Shown piece by piece: positions 36,095 through 44,613 of a DNA stretch of 64,000 nucleotides. Origin of the DNA: Streptomyces sp. NBC_01276 (GTDB lineage: Bacteria; Actinomycetota; Actinomycetes; Streptomycetales; Streptomycetaceae). Within the stretch, counting starts at the first letter, position 1; the number at the start of each line of letters is the position of its first letter. Position numbers and translations under genes: made by a program. The notes below the pieces were generated by a model. It had not been told where the DNA came from, did no database searches, and saw only the letters and a program-made list of their open reading frames with translations. The DNA lies in assembly GCF_041435355.1 (NCBI RefSeq), contig NZ_CP108442.1, positions 5,020,501 through 5,084,500 of the forward strand. Reading direction: 5' to 3'.

Positions 36095-36153
36095 GTCCGC
36101 CTCCTCGCGCCGCTAACCCCTCAAGGGTACGTGACCGGTTGACGCCCGGATGT

Positions 36154-36183
36154 CTAACCTCTAATCTCGATTTAGAAGGTTAG
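36154..36183. promoter_or_regulatory. Candidate operator between the CGNR and VOC genes
   Basis: CTAACC (36154-36159) and its complement GGTTAG (36178-36183) bracket CTAAT and TTTAG inner half-sites, giving an imperfect 30-bp palindrome in an AT-rich gap. It is 20 bases before the VOC start, where a CGNR-type repressor could block transcription. Confidence 0.55.
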
Positions 36184-36203
36184 GACCACTGAAGGGAACC
36201 CTC

Positions 36204-36665
36204 ATGACCGCCACCACCGTCGGCACGCTCCGCACGGGCCACGTGGGCCTCAACGTCACCGACCTGGACCGCTCGCTCGCCTTCTACCGCGACGCCCTGG
36301 ACTTCGAGCTCCTCGGTGAGGGCAAGGAGGACGGCCGCCGCTTCGCCTTCCTGGGCCGCGACGGGGAGCTCGTCCTCACCCTCTGGCAGCAGGCGCGGGA
36401 CCGGTACGCCCCGCAGGCCGCCGGACTGCACCACCTGGCCTTCTCCGCCGGCGCGATCGAGGAGGTCCGGGCGTACGAGGACCGGCTGCGCGGCCTGGGC
36501 GTCGACTTCGCCCACGAGGGCGTCGTCGCCCACCGCGAGGGCGCCGCCTCCGGCGGGATCTTCTTCCACGACCCGGACGGGACCCGGCTGGAGATCTCCG
36601 TGCCGACCGGTGCCGAGGGTGCTCCCGCCCCGACCGCAGGCGCTCCGACCTGCGGGTTCTTCTAG
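36204..36665 (+). CDS. VOC-family (glyoxalase/bleomycin-resistance-like) protein
   Basis: A 153-residue metal-dependent fold protein from ATG 36204. The two betaalphabetabetabeta units start at TGHVGLNVTDLDRSLAFYRDAL and GLHHLAFSAG. Metal ligands are likely the His in TGHVGLN, the His in LHHLAF and the Glu in LEISVPTG. Family members are dioxygenases, lyases or drug-binding proteins; the substrate cannot be chosen here. A PNPOx-type gene follows 40 bases on. Confidence 0.9.
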   Translation: MTATTVGTLRTGHVGLNVTDLDRSLAFYRDALDFELLGEGKEDGRRFAFLGRDGELVLTLWQQARDRYAPQAAGLHHLAFSAGAIEEVRAYEDRLRGLGVDFAHEGVVAHREGAASGGIFFHDPDGTRLEISVPTGAEGAPAPTAGAPTCGFF

Positions 36666-36705
36666 GCCCTCACGGCTTGTAGGCCCTCAAGGAAGGGGAG
36701 TCGCC

Positions 36706-37605
36706 ATGGACACGTACCACCGGGGCTCGCTGGCAGTGCAGGAACGGGTCGGAGTCCGCGACCTCGCCGACCACGTCGGCCGCTCGATCGGCAGCGGCAT
36801 CCGGGACGTCGCCGCGGCCTTCCTCGCCGGGCAGCCCCACCTCGTGGCCGGCGCGGCCGACGGGGAGGGCCGGCTGTGGGCCTCGATGCTCACCGGGCCG
36901 CCCGGTTTCGTACGGGCCGAGGGGCGCGGCCGGATCACCGTCTCGGGCGGCCTGCCCGACGGGGATCCGCTGGCCGGGGCGCTGGCCGTGGCCGGCACCC
37001 GGGTCGGCACCATCGCGCTCGATCCGCGCACCCGGCGCCGGATGCGGCTGGGCGGGTCGCTGGCAGTGACGGCCGGCGGGTTCGCGGTCGAGGCCGAGCG
37101 GGTCTTCTCCAACTGCCCGAAGTACCTCCAGAAGCGGCAGCCGCTGGAGCTGGTGGCCGAAGGGCCCGGGGTCCTGTGGCGCGGACCGGCGCTCACCCCC
37201 GGCCAGGAACGGGCGGTCCGCGCGGCCGACACCTTCTTCATCGCCACCACGGCGGGGGCGGAGGGGGCCGACGCGAGCCACCGGGGCGGCATGCCGGGCT
37301 TCGTGGAGGTGCTCTCGCCGACCGAGCTGGCCTGGCCGGACTATCCGGGGAACGCGATGTTCCTGACCCTGGGCAACCTCGTCGCCGACGACCGGGCCGG
37401 GCTGCTCTTCCCCCAGTGGGAGAGCGGCGCGCTGCTCCAGCTGAGCGGGCGGGCCCGGACCGAGTTCGGCGGCGCCGGGGAGCGCCGGGTGCGGTTCACC
37501 GTCGAAGCGGTGGTGGAGGGCCTGCATCCGGGGCGGCTGCGCTGGAGCGCCCCGGAGTACTCGCCGGCCAACCCGCCGGTTCACCGGGGCAGTACGACCA
37601 GGTAG
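36706..37605 (+). CDS. Pyridoxamine 5'-phosphate oxidase-family flavoprotein
   Basis: A 299-residue protein from ATG 36706 behind GGAAGGGGAG. The split-barrel FMN-binding domain spans about residues 155-290 (FFIATTAGAEGADASHRGG, NAMFLTLGNLVADDRAGLLFP, LLQLSGRARTEF). The N-terminal half is a related, degenerate barrel that ends in SNCPKYLQKRQP. Such proteins reduce or bind flavin-linked substrates. Its 3' end overlaps the convergent gene by 25 bases, so antisense transcription could occur. Confidence 0.88.
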   Translation: MDTYHRGSLAVQERVGVRDLADHVGRSIGSGIRDVAAAFLAGQPHLVAGAADGEGRLWASMLTGPPGFVRAEGRGRITVSGGLPDGDPLAGALAVAGTRVGTIALDPRTRRRMRLGGSLAVTAGGFAVEAERVFSNCPKYLQKRQPLELVAEGPGVLWRGPALTPGQERAVRAADTFFIATTAGAEGADASHRGGMPGFVEVLSPTELAWPDYPGNAMFLTLGNLVADDRAGLLFPQWESGALLQLSGRARTEFGGAGERRVRFTVEAVVEGLHPGRLRWSAPEYSPANPPVHRGSTTR

Positions 37606-38540
37606 GCGGCGGGCTCGCGGTCGGCGGAAGCCGTCAGGGCGGTCCGGACGACCGCGGCCTGCTGCTCGGGCCAGTCGCGCAGCTTGCGCGGGGTCAGGTG
37701 CAGCACGGTCACCCCGAGGCGCTCCAGGGTCTCCCGCTTGCGGACGGCCTCGGCCCAGTCCTCGTCCTCGCCCTGGCGGGGTGCGCGGGTGTCGATCTCG
37801 ATGGCGACGGCCTGCTCGGGCCAGTAGGCGTCCACACCACCGAGGTGCGGGCCGCCGGGCAGCCGCAGGTCCACGTTCCAGACGGGCTCGGGGAGTTCGT
37901 AGCCCCGGACGAGCTGGTACAGCCGGTCCTCGGCGATGGCCCGGCCCTCGGCGAGCAGGGCCTCCACCGCGTCCACCACGTGCGGCCGGTTCAGCAGCCG
38001 GGCGACGGTCAGCTCCCGTACGACGGCCGCCGGTTCGCAGTGACCGGCGCGGACGGCCTCGCTCAGCAGGCGGCGTACGGCGTCGGCGTCGGAGAGCTGG
38101 GCGACGGCGTCGGCGACGGCCCGCGCCACCGGGGCCACGGGCAGGCCCGTCACCTCCAGCGGCCGGGGCGGGGTGTGGGCGCGGACGATCCGGACGTCGC
38201 CGGTGGAACGCAGTCGGCGCGTGCCGGGCACGAGGACGTCGATGTGCGAGAGGCCGAGCAGGGCGGGAGCCGCGGAGAACCGGTAGAGCGCGAGCGCCGC
38301 CAGCCCGGTGATCATGACCTCGCCGCCGCGCCGGCCCGCGTACAGCAGGGCGGCGTGCAGCCGCTCCTCGCTCGTCGCGGGGCCGGAGTGCAGGAGGAAC
38401 ACCCCGGGCAGCACCTGCTGCCAGGGACGCCCGGCGGCCTCGGCGGCGCTGACGCCGTGCTCCCGCAGCTGCGCGAGGGTCAGCACGCGGGGGCGGCTGG
38501 CGGTGAGGTGGGCCAGGGGGAGGGGTGCGTTCTGGTTCAT
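37581..38540 (-). CDS. AbiEi-like/DUF559-type hypothetical protein
   Basis: A 319-residue protein from ATG 38540. The first 100 residues resemble AbiEi-type antitoxin winged-helix domains (LTLAQLREHGVSAAEAA, VLPGVFLLHSGP). The C-terminal 90 residues (GGVDAYWPEQAVAIEIDT and VLHLTPRKL) have the Asp and Glu spacing of a Vsr/DUF559 restriction-like fold. This combination is widespread as single genes in actinobacteria. No toxin partner (AbiEii) lies beside it, so a toxin-antitoxin role is not supported. Confidence 0.8.
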   Translation of the reverse strand: MNQNAPLPLAHLTASRPRVLTLAQLREHGVSAAEAAGRPWQQVLPGVFLLHSGPATSEERLHAALLYAGRRGGEVMITGLAALALYRFSAAPALLGLSHIDVLVPGTRRLRSTGDVRIVRAHTPPRPLEVTGLPVAPVARAVADAVAQLSDADAVRRLLSEAVRAGHCEPAAVVRELTVARLLNRPHVVDAVEALLAEGRAIAEDRLYQLVRGYELPEPVWNVDLRLPGGPHLGGVDAYWPEQAVAIEIDTRAPRQGEDEDWAEAVRKRETLERLGVTVLHLTPRKLRDWPEQQAAVVRTALTASADREPAAYLVVLPR

Positions 38541-38653
38541 GACGCGGTGATTCCCTCAGGCCATGGCCTTGCTAACGCCTGTTACACGTTCGTCGGCAAA
38601 TCCGGACAAGACGGGGCTAAAGTACGGGCGTTCGACTGCCGATGACGTGCCCT

Positions 38654-38683
38654 CGCCTGTCGCCGCGTCGCCTGTCGCCGCGT
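38654..38683. repeat. 15-bp tandem repeat next to the second pepN terminator
   Basis: CGCCTGTCGCCGCGT is present twice in a row, overlapping the start of the hairpin at 38681. The rest of 38541-38653 has no gene. Confidence 0.8.
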
Positions 38684-38714
38684 CGGCGGGGCCGGAAGAC
38701 CGGCCCCGCCGACG
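38681..38714. terminator. Perfect hairpin downstream of the second aminopeptidase N gene
   Basis: CGTCGGCGGGGCCGG (38681-38695) pairs exactly with CCGGCCCCGCCGACG (38700-38714) across AAGA. It lies seven bases past the minus-strand stop. Confidence 0.85.
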
Positions 38715-38721
38715 GCCGGGG

Positions 38722-41268
38722 TCAGGCGCCGTCGCGGGCCTGGGCGCGCAGGGCGCGGGCCAGGTCGTCGCGGGACTCCAGGACCAGCCGCCGCAGCGCG
38801 GGCGCCGCCTCCGGGTGACCGGCCAGCCAGGCGTCGGTCGCCGCCACCGTGGCCGGGGAGTCCTGCAGCATGGGGTAGAGCCCCTTCACCACGTGGATCC
38901 CGATCTGGATCGAGCGCTGCGCCCAGATCCGCTCGATCACCTCGAAGTACCGGTCGGCGTACGGGGCGAGCAGGTCGCGCCGCGAGGGCTGCTGCATCCC
39001 GTCGATGGTGGCCTCGACCAGCGCGTTCGACAGCGCGTCCGATTCGACGACCGCCGCCCACGCCTGGTCCTTGACGGCCGCCGACGGCCGCGCCGCCAGG
39101 CACCGCACCTGGTGCCGCTTGCCCGACGCCGTGTCGTCGCGGGCGAGTTCGGCGCCCAGCACGCCCTCGTCCACCGACCCGTGTGCCGCCAGCGGCAGCA
39201 GGAAGTCCCAGCGCAGCTCCTGGTCGACGTCCAGTCCGTCGATCCGGGCCGTCCCGTCGAGCAGGCCCAGCAGCAGCTGGAAGTCGCCCTCGGTCGCGGC
39301 GCTCGCCGCGAAGAACCGGGCCCAGGTCAGCTGGTGCTCCGACCCCGGCTCGGCCAGCCGCAGCTCGCGCAGGGCACCCGCCGCCAGGTCCCGGCCGCTC
39401 TGCTCGCGCCGCCCGTCCGCCGCGTAGTGGGTGACCGCGCTCAGCGCCTGCCCGTGCAGCATCTGGAGCACGCCGACGTCGGTCTCCCGGCCGGCGTGGG
39501 CGAGGAACAGCGCGAGGAAGTCCCGGGCCGGCATCAGCGCGTCGCGCGTCAGGTTCCACAGCGCCGACCAGCACAGGGCCCGCGCCAACGGGTCCGTGAG
39601 GTCGCCGAGGTGGCCGCGGAGCGTCTCCAGGGAGGCCTCGTCGAAGCGGATCTTGCAGTAGGTGAGGTCCTCGTCGTTGACCAGGACCAGGTCGGGACGG
39701 TCCAGCCCGGCCAGTTCCGCGGCCACCGTCCGCGCCCCGGCCACGTCCGCCTCGGCCCGCGCGTAGCGCACCAGCGTGCCCGCCTCGATCCGGTACAGGC
39801 CCACGCAGACCCGGTGCGGGCGCAGCTCGTCACCCTCCTGGAGCACCGCCAGTTCGGTGATCCGGCCGTCCGCGTCCGTGGTGACCACCGGGGTGAGCGC
39901 GTTCACGCCGGCCGTCTGGAGCCAGGCCCGCGACCACTCGGCCATGTCCCGCCCGGAGACCTCCCCGAGCACCGACAGCAGGTCGTCCAGGGTGGTGTTG
40001 CCGTAGGCGTGGGCCTTGAAGTAGCGCCGCGCGCCGTCCAGGAACGCCTCCCGGCCCACGTACGCCACGAGCTGCTTGAGGACCGCGGCGCCCTTGGCGT
40101 ACGTGATCCCGTCGAAGTTCAGCTTGGCGTCCTCCAGGTCACGGATGTCGGCCGTGACCGGGTGGGTGGAGGGGAGCTGGTCGGCCCGGTACGCCCACGC
40201 CTTGCGGCTGTTGGCGAAGGTGACCCACGCCTGGTCGAAGCGGGTGGCCTCGACGAGCCCGAAGGATCCCATGAAGTCCGCGAAGGACTCCTTCAGCCAC
40301 AGGTCGTCCCACCACTTCATGGTGACCAGGTCGCCGAACCACATGTGCGCCATCTCGTGCAGGATGACGTTCGCGCGCCGCTCGTAGGACGCCTGGGTGA
40401 CCTTCCCGCGGAAGATGTACTCCTCGCGGAAGGTGACCATTCCCGGGTTCTCCATCGCGCCCAGGTTGTACTCCGGGACGAAGGCCTGGTCGTACTTCCC
40501 GAAGGGGTACGGGTAGTCGAAGATCTCGTGGAAGAGGTCGAAGCCCTGCTTGGTGACGAGGAACACGTCGTCGGCGTCGAAGTGCTTCGCCAGCCCCTTG
40601 CGGCACATGGCGCCGAGCGGGATCGTCAGGTCCCCGCGGGTGTAGGTGTCCGTCACGTAGTGGTACGGCCCGGCCACCACGCAGGTGATGTACGTGGAGA
40701 TGGGCGCGGTCTCGGCGAAGCGCCGGACCTGCCCCTCGCGGGACTCCTCCGCGCCGTTGCTCCACACCTGCCAGGCCTCGGGCGCCGTGACCTCGAAGCG
40801 GTAGGGGGCCTTCAGGTCGGGCTGCTCGAAGTTGGCGTACACCCGGCGGGCGTCCGCCGGCTCGTACTGCGTGTAGAGGTAGACCTCGCCGTCCTCAGGG
40901 TCCACGAAGCGGTGCATGCCCTCGCCGGTCCGGCTGTACGCGCAGTTCGCATCCACGACCAGGACGTTCTCGGAGGCGAGCCCCTCCAGGGTGATCCGGG
41001 CCCCGTCGAAGACGGCGGCCGGGTCGAGGGCGCGGCCGTTGAGCGTGACGGAGTTCACCGAGGGGGCGATCAGGTCCGCGAAGGAGGAGGCGCCCGGCGT
41101 CGCGGCCCGGAAGCGGATGGTGGTCACCGAGCGGAAGGTCCGGGGGCCTTCGACCGGTTCGGCCTCGTCCACGGCGGACCTCAGGTCGAGGGCCACCTCG
41201 TACCCGTCGACGGACAGCAGTCCGGCCCGCTCGCGGGCCTCGTCTCGGGACAGGTTCTCTCCGGGCAC
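38722..41268 (-). CDS. pepN: Aminopeptidase N (M1 family), second copy
   Basis: An 848-residue paralogue of the enzyme encoded at 26955-29534. GTG 41268 follows AAGGAG; the frame is open upstream to 41559 but that extension is not needed. Motifs: GAMEN, HEMAHMWFGDLVTM and the Glu in KESFADF. The two proteins keep the same start (VPG..NL.R.EA) and domain plan but differ widely elsewhere, so the duplication is old. Cytoplasmic peptide trimming is expected. Substrate preference may differ. Divergent from the DsbA-family gene. Confidence 0.95.
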   Translation of the reverse strand: MPGENLSRDEARERAGLLSVDGYEVALDLRSAVDEAEPVEGPRTFRSVTTIRFRAATPGASSFADLIAPSVNSVTLNGRALDPAAVFDGARITLEGLASENVLVVDANCAYSRTGEGMHRFVDPEDGEVYLYTQYEPADARRVYANFEQPDLKAPYRFEVTAPEAWQVWSNGAEESREGQVRRFAETAPISTYITCVVAGPYHYVTDTYTRGDLTIPLGAMCRKGLAKHFDADDVFLVTKQGFDLFHEIFDYPYPFGKYDQAFVPEYNLGAMENPGMVTFREEYIFRGKVTQASYERRANVILHEMAHMWFGDLVTMKWWDDLWLKESFADFMGSFGLVEATRFDQAWVTFANSRKAWAYRADQLPSTHPVTADIRDLEDAKLNFDGITYAKGAAVLKQLVAYVGREAFLDGARRYFKAHAYGNTTLDDLLSVLGEVSGRDMAEWSRAWLQTAGVNALTPVVTTDADGRITELAVLQEGDELRPHRVCVGLYRIEAGTLVRYARAEADVAGARTVAAELAGLDRPDLVLVNDEDLTYCKIRFDEASLETLRGHLGDLTDPLARALCWSALWNLTRDALMPARDFLALFLAHAGRETDVGVLQMLHGQALSAVTHYAADGRREQSGRDLAAGALRELRLAEPGSEHQLTWARFFAASAATEGDFQLLLGLLDGTARIDGLDVDQELRWDFLLPLAAHGSVDEGVLGAELARDDTASGKRHQVRCLAARPSAAVKDQAWAAVVESDALSNALVEATIDGMQQPSRRDLLAPYADRYFEVIERIWAQRSIQIGIHVVKGLYPMLQDSPATVAATDAWLAGHPEAAPALRRLVLESRDDLARALRAQARDGA

Positions 41269-41395
41269 GTGCACTCCTTCGTGCGTGATCGTGGTCTTCG
41301 GTTCGAATCCTCCCACGGGGGAATGAGCGCGGGCCCGGCCCGGTTGGCCAGGGGGATGGCCGGTGAGCAACGCTTTGGCTGACTTGAGGAGAGAC

Positions 41396-42043
41396 ATGGC
41401 CGACACGCAGGTGCGCGAGAAGACCCCCGTCGACTTCTGGTTCGACCCGCTGTGCCCCTGGGCGTGGATGACGTCGCGCTGGGTGCTGGAGGTCGAGAAG
41501 CTCCGCGACATCGAGGTCCGCTGGCACGTGATGAGCCTGGGCGTGCTCAACGAGAACAAGCTCGACGAGCTGCCCGAGGCCTACCGCGAGATGCTCGGCC
41601 CCCAGGCCTGGATCCCCGTGCGCGTGGTGACCGCCGCCGAGCAGAAGTTCGGCAAGGAGATCACCGGCAAGCTCTACACGGCGCTCGGCACCCGCATCCA
41701 CAACGAGGGCCGCGGCAACACCCCCGAGGTGATCGCCGAGGCGCTGGCCGAGGTCGGTCTGCCGGCGGAGCTCGCCGCGTTCGGCCTGAAGGACACCTTC
41801 GACGCGGAGCTGCGCGCCTCCCACGAGGACGGCATCGAGCGGGTCGGCCAGGAGGTCGGCACCCCGGTGATCTCCGTGCCCGGCGCCGACGGCAAGGACG
41901 TCGCCTTCTTCGGGCCGGTCGTCACCCCGGCCCCGCGCGGCGAGGACGCCGCGCGGCTGTGGGACGGCACCCTGCTCGTGGCCTCCATCCCGGGCTTCTT
42001 CGAGCTCAAGCGGACCCGTACCCGGGGCCCGTCCTTCGAGTAG
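41396..42043 (+). CDS. DsbA-family thiol oxidoreductase, mycothiol-dependent nitroreductase type
   Basis: A 215-residue soluble thioredoxin-fold protein from ATG 41396 behind GAGGAGAG. The active-site region is DFWFDPLCPWAWMTS with one Cys of the usual CxxC, as in the actinobacterial Rv2466c-like mycothiol-dependent reductases. VGTPVISV gives the cis-Pro loop. It likely reduces organic substrates or protects thiols in the cytoplasm. The neighbour encodes superoxide dismutase, in keeping with an oxidative-stress role. Confidence 0.88.
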   Translation: MADTQVREKTPVDFWFDPLCPWAWMTSRWVLEVEKLRDIEVRWHVMSLGVLNENKLDELPEAYREMLGPQAWIPVRVVTAAEQKFGKEITGKLYTALGTRIHNEGRGNTPEVIAEALAEVGLPAELAAFGLKDTFDAELRASHEDGIERVGQEVGTPVISVPGADGKDVAFFGPVVTPAPRGEDAARLWDGTLLVASIPGFFELKRTRTRGPSFE

Positions 42044-42060
42044 TCCCGGCGAACACGGAT

Positions 42061-42091
42061 GACCCCCGCGAGTCACGTCCTCGCGGGGGTC
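42061..42091. terminator. Hairpin between the DsbA-family and sodF genes
   Basis: GACCCCCGCGAG (42061-42072) pairs with CTCGCGGGGGTC (42080-42091) over a seven-base loop, followed by TTCT on the plus strand. It sits between convergent genes. Confidence 0.85.
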
Positions 42092-42160
42092 TTCTGCTGG
42101 ACACGCCCGCACGCGAAGGTTGAGAAGACGATCACGAGGCGGACGGGCTTGCGGGTGTGA

Positions 42161-42817
42161 TCAGCCCTTGGCGGGGATCAGCAGCGGGGTGTTCGCCTTG
42201 GCGTCGGCGTAGCGCCCGGCCACGTCCTGCCAGTTGACGACGTTCCACATCGCCTCGATGAAGTCCACCTTCTGGTTCTTGTACTGAAGGTAGAAGGCGT
42301 GCTCCCAGGCGTCGAAGACCAGGATCGGCGTGCTGGCGACGCCCACGTTGCCCTGGTGGTCGTAGACCTGCTCGACGACCAGCCGGCCGCTGACCGGCTC
42401 GTAGGCGAGCACGCCCCAGCCGGAACCCTGCGTCGCGGAGGACGCGAAGGTCAGCTGCTTCTTGAACTTCGCGAAGGAGCCGAAGGACTCGGTGATCGCG
42501 TCCGCCAGGTCGCCCAGCCCGTCGGCCGCGGTCGGCTCGCCGCCGCCCTCGCCGGTCTTCGGGCTGGCCATGTTGTGCCAGTAGATGCTGTGCAGGATGT
42601 GGCCGGAGAGGTGGAACGCGAGGTTCTTCTCCAGGCCGTTGAGGGCGCCCCAGTTCTCCTTGTCCCGGGCCTCCTCCAGCTGCTCCAGCGTGGTGTTGGC
42701 GCCCGTGACGTAGGCCGCGTGGTGCTTGTCGTGGTGCAGCTCGATGATCTGCGGATTGATCACCGGCTCCAGCGCCGCGTAGTCGTAAGGAAGCTCAGGA
42801 AGCGTGTAGATGGCCAT
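42161..42817 (-). CDS. sodF: Iron superoxide dismutase
   Basis: A 218-residue Fe/Mn-family dismutase from ATG 42817. Metal ligands: His in [10 protein letters not shown], His in [12 protein letters not shown], Asp and His in [10 protein letters not shown]. The composition matches the Streptomyces FeZn SOD. The enzyme turns superoxide into oxygen and peroxide in the cytoplasm. In Streptomyces coelicolor, sodF is repressed by Nur when nickel is plentiful and NiSOD takes over; the TTGC-N9-GCAA site upstream fits that control. Confidence 0.95.
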   Translation of the reverse strand: MAIYTLPELPYDYAALEPVINPQIIELHHDKHHAAYVTGANTTLEQLEEARDKENWGALNGLEKNLAFHLSGHILHSIYWHNMASPKTGEGGGEPTAADGLGDLADAITESFGSFAKFKKQLTFASSATQGSGWGVLAYEPVSGRLVVEQVYDHQGNVGVASTPILVFDAWEHAFYLQYKNQKVDFIEAMWNVVNWQDVAGRYADAKANTPLLIPAKG

Positions 42818-42853
42818 GCGTGTGTCCGGTCCCCTCGGCGTGCCAATCGCTTA

Positions 42854-42870
42854 TTGCAATTAATGCGCAA
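42854..42870. promoter_or_regulatory. Candidate Nur (nickel-dependent Fur-family) operator of sodF
   Basis: TTGCAATTAATGCGCAA contains the inverted halves TTGC and GCAA nine bases apart, 37 bases before the sodF start in an AT-rich promoter island. Nur sites are described as TTGC/GCAA-type palindromes, so the match is reasonable but unproven. Confidence 0.6.
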
Positions 42871-42942
42871 CTGCACGCTAGCAGTATCTATTCTGTGCTT
42901 CGAGTAAGGGTCGCCTCTCTTGAGCGGACCTCCGGAACGCCG

Positions 42943-42978
42943 GAGGCCGGGCTCATGCGATCGCATGAGCCCGGCCTC
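42943..42978. terminator. Perfect 18-bp palindrome downstream of the first amino acid permease
   Basis: GAGGCCGGGCTCATGCGA is followed at once by its exact complement. It lies 24 bases past the minus-strand permease stop at 43002 and before the sodF promoter, so it insulates sodF from read-through. Confidence 0.88.
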
Positions 42979-43001
42979 TGACGTGCCGTCGGGTGGGGGT
43001 G

Positions 43002-44423
43002 TTACACCCGGACGGAGTCTTCGCGCGCCGCCGCCCGCCGCTGGACCAGGTACCCGGTCGCGGCCAGGGCCACGGTCAGCCCGCCGGTGAACAGGACCTG
43101 CACCCGGGTGTCCTCGCCCAGGGCCATCAGCACCAGCACCGCGGCGACACCGGCCAGCGCCACCCAGGTCAGGTACGGGAAGCCCCACATCTTCACGACC
43201 AGCCGCTCGGGAGCCTCCCGCTCCAGGCGCCGGCGCAGCACGAACTGGGAGACCGCGATGAAGCCCCAGACGACGAGGATGACCCCGCCGACCATGTTCA
43301 GCAGCCAGGCGAACAGGGTGTCGGGATACCAGTACGAGAGCAGGACGGTGACGAACCCGAAGCCGCAGGAGGCGAGCACCGCCCGGCGCGGCACCCCGCC
43401 GGTGGCCTTGCCCAGCGCCCTGGGGCCCTGGCCCCGGGCGACGAGGGAGTGGGCCATGCGCGAGGAGCCGTAGATGTTGGCGTTCATCGCGGAGAGCAGG
43501 GCGATCAGGATGACCACGTTCATGATCTCGCCGGCGGCCGGGATGCCCAGGTGGTCCAGGGTGGCGGCGTAGGGGCCGACCTCGGTGACCGCGGGGTCGT
43601 TCCAGGGCAGCAGGGTCACGATCATCAGCATCGAGCCGACGTAGACGACCGCGATCCTCCACATGGTGGTCTTCACGGCCTTGGCCACGCCCTTGACCGG
43701 GTCGTCGGACTCGGCGGCGGCGATGGTCACCGTCTCCAGTCCGCCGTACGCGACCACCGAGGCGAGCAGGCCGACCAGCAGGCCGTCGACCCCGTTGGGC
43801 AGGAGGCCGCCGTCGCTGACCAGGTTGGCGGTCCCCGGGGAGGAGGTGCCGGGCAGCAGGCCCAGGACGGCGAGGGTGCCCAGGCCCAGGAAGAGGGCGA
43901 TGGCCCCGATCTTCAGGGCGGCGAACCAGAACTCGAACTCCCCGAAGCGCGAGACGGCACCCAGGTTGCTGCCGCAGAAGACGGCCATGAAGACGAGCAC
44001 CCACATCCACGAAGGGGTGCCGGGGAACCAGCCCGTCATGATGTGCGCCGCGCCGATCGCCTCGATGGCCACGCCCACGCACAGCAGGATCCAGAACATC
44101 CAGCCCGCCGTGAAGCCGGCCCACGGGCCGATCGCCCGGTCGGCGTGCACCGAGAAGGAGCCGGAGGCGGGGTTGGCGGCGGACATCTCGCCGAGCATCC
44201 GCATCACGAACATCACCAGCAGCCCGGAGACGGCGTACGCGAGCACGATCGAGGGCCCCGCCGCCGCGATCCCGGCGCCCGAGCCCACGAAGAGCCCGGC
44301 GCCGATGACCCCGCCGAGGGCGATCATCGAGAGGTGGCGCTGCTTGAGGCCGTTGCCCAGGGGGGATCCGGCGGGGGCCTGCTGCCCTGGGGGCGGCGCG
44401 AGGGTGCTGCTGCTCTGGCTCAT
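43002..44423 (-). CDS. APC-superfamily amino acid permease (copy 1 of 3)
   Basis: A 473-residue, twelve-helix transporter from ATG 44423. TM1 carries the family signature GGVIGAGLFVGSG, and FGEFEFWFAALKIGAI and ESDDP are the further AAT-family marks seen in GabP, AnsP and CycA proteins. The proton-coupled permease imports amino acids. Substrate cannot be chosen by sequence. Two close relatives lie at 45480 and 47848. Confidence 0.92.
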   Translation of the reverse strand: MSQSSSTLAPPPGQQAPAGSPLGNGLKQRHLSMIALGGVIGAGLFVGSGAGIAAAGPSIVLAYAVSGLLVMFVMRMLGEMSAANPASGSFSVHADRAIGPWAGFTAGWMFWILLCVGVAIEAIGAAHIMTGWFPGTPSWMWVLVFMAVFCGSNLGAVSRFGEFEFWFAALKIGAIALFLGLGTLAVLGLLPGTSSPGTANLVSDGGLLPNGVDGLLVGLLASVVAYGGLETVTIAAAESDDPVKGVAKAVKTTMWRIAVVYVGSMLMIVTLLPWNDPAVTEVGPYAATLDHLGIPAAGEIMNVVILIALLSAMNANIYGSSRMAHSLVARGQGPRALGKATGGVPRRAVLASCGFGFVTVLLSYWYPDTLFAWLLNMVGGVILVVWGFIAVSQFVLRRRLEREAPERLVVKMWGFPYLTWVALAGVAAVLVLMALGEDTRVQVLFTGGLTVALAATGYLVQRRAAAREDSVRV

Positions 44424-44613
44424 GGGGGTGTGCCTGTCCGGTGTGCGGCGTGTGCGGGGGTTGGTGCGAAGGGCCCCAGTGTGCCGAGTGTCCGCTCACC
44501 GGACGTTTCGTGTCCGGTATGCGGACGGACGATTCACGGATCGTGATCACGTCCGTACGCTCGCGGCAGACCGGGCGGGCCGCGCCCGGCAACGCGCCGA
44601 GAGGGGCCGCACG

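Noticed and set aside
37581..38540. Toxin-antitoxin pair of the AbiE type
   Set aside because: Only an AbiEi-like N-terminal domain is seen and there is no AbiEii-type nucleotidyltransferase neighbour.
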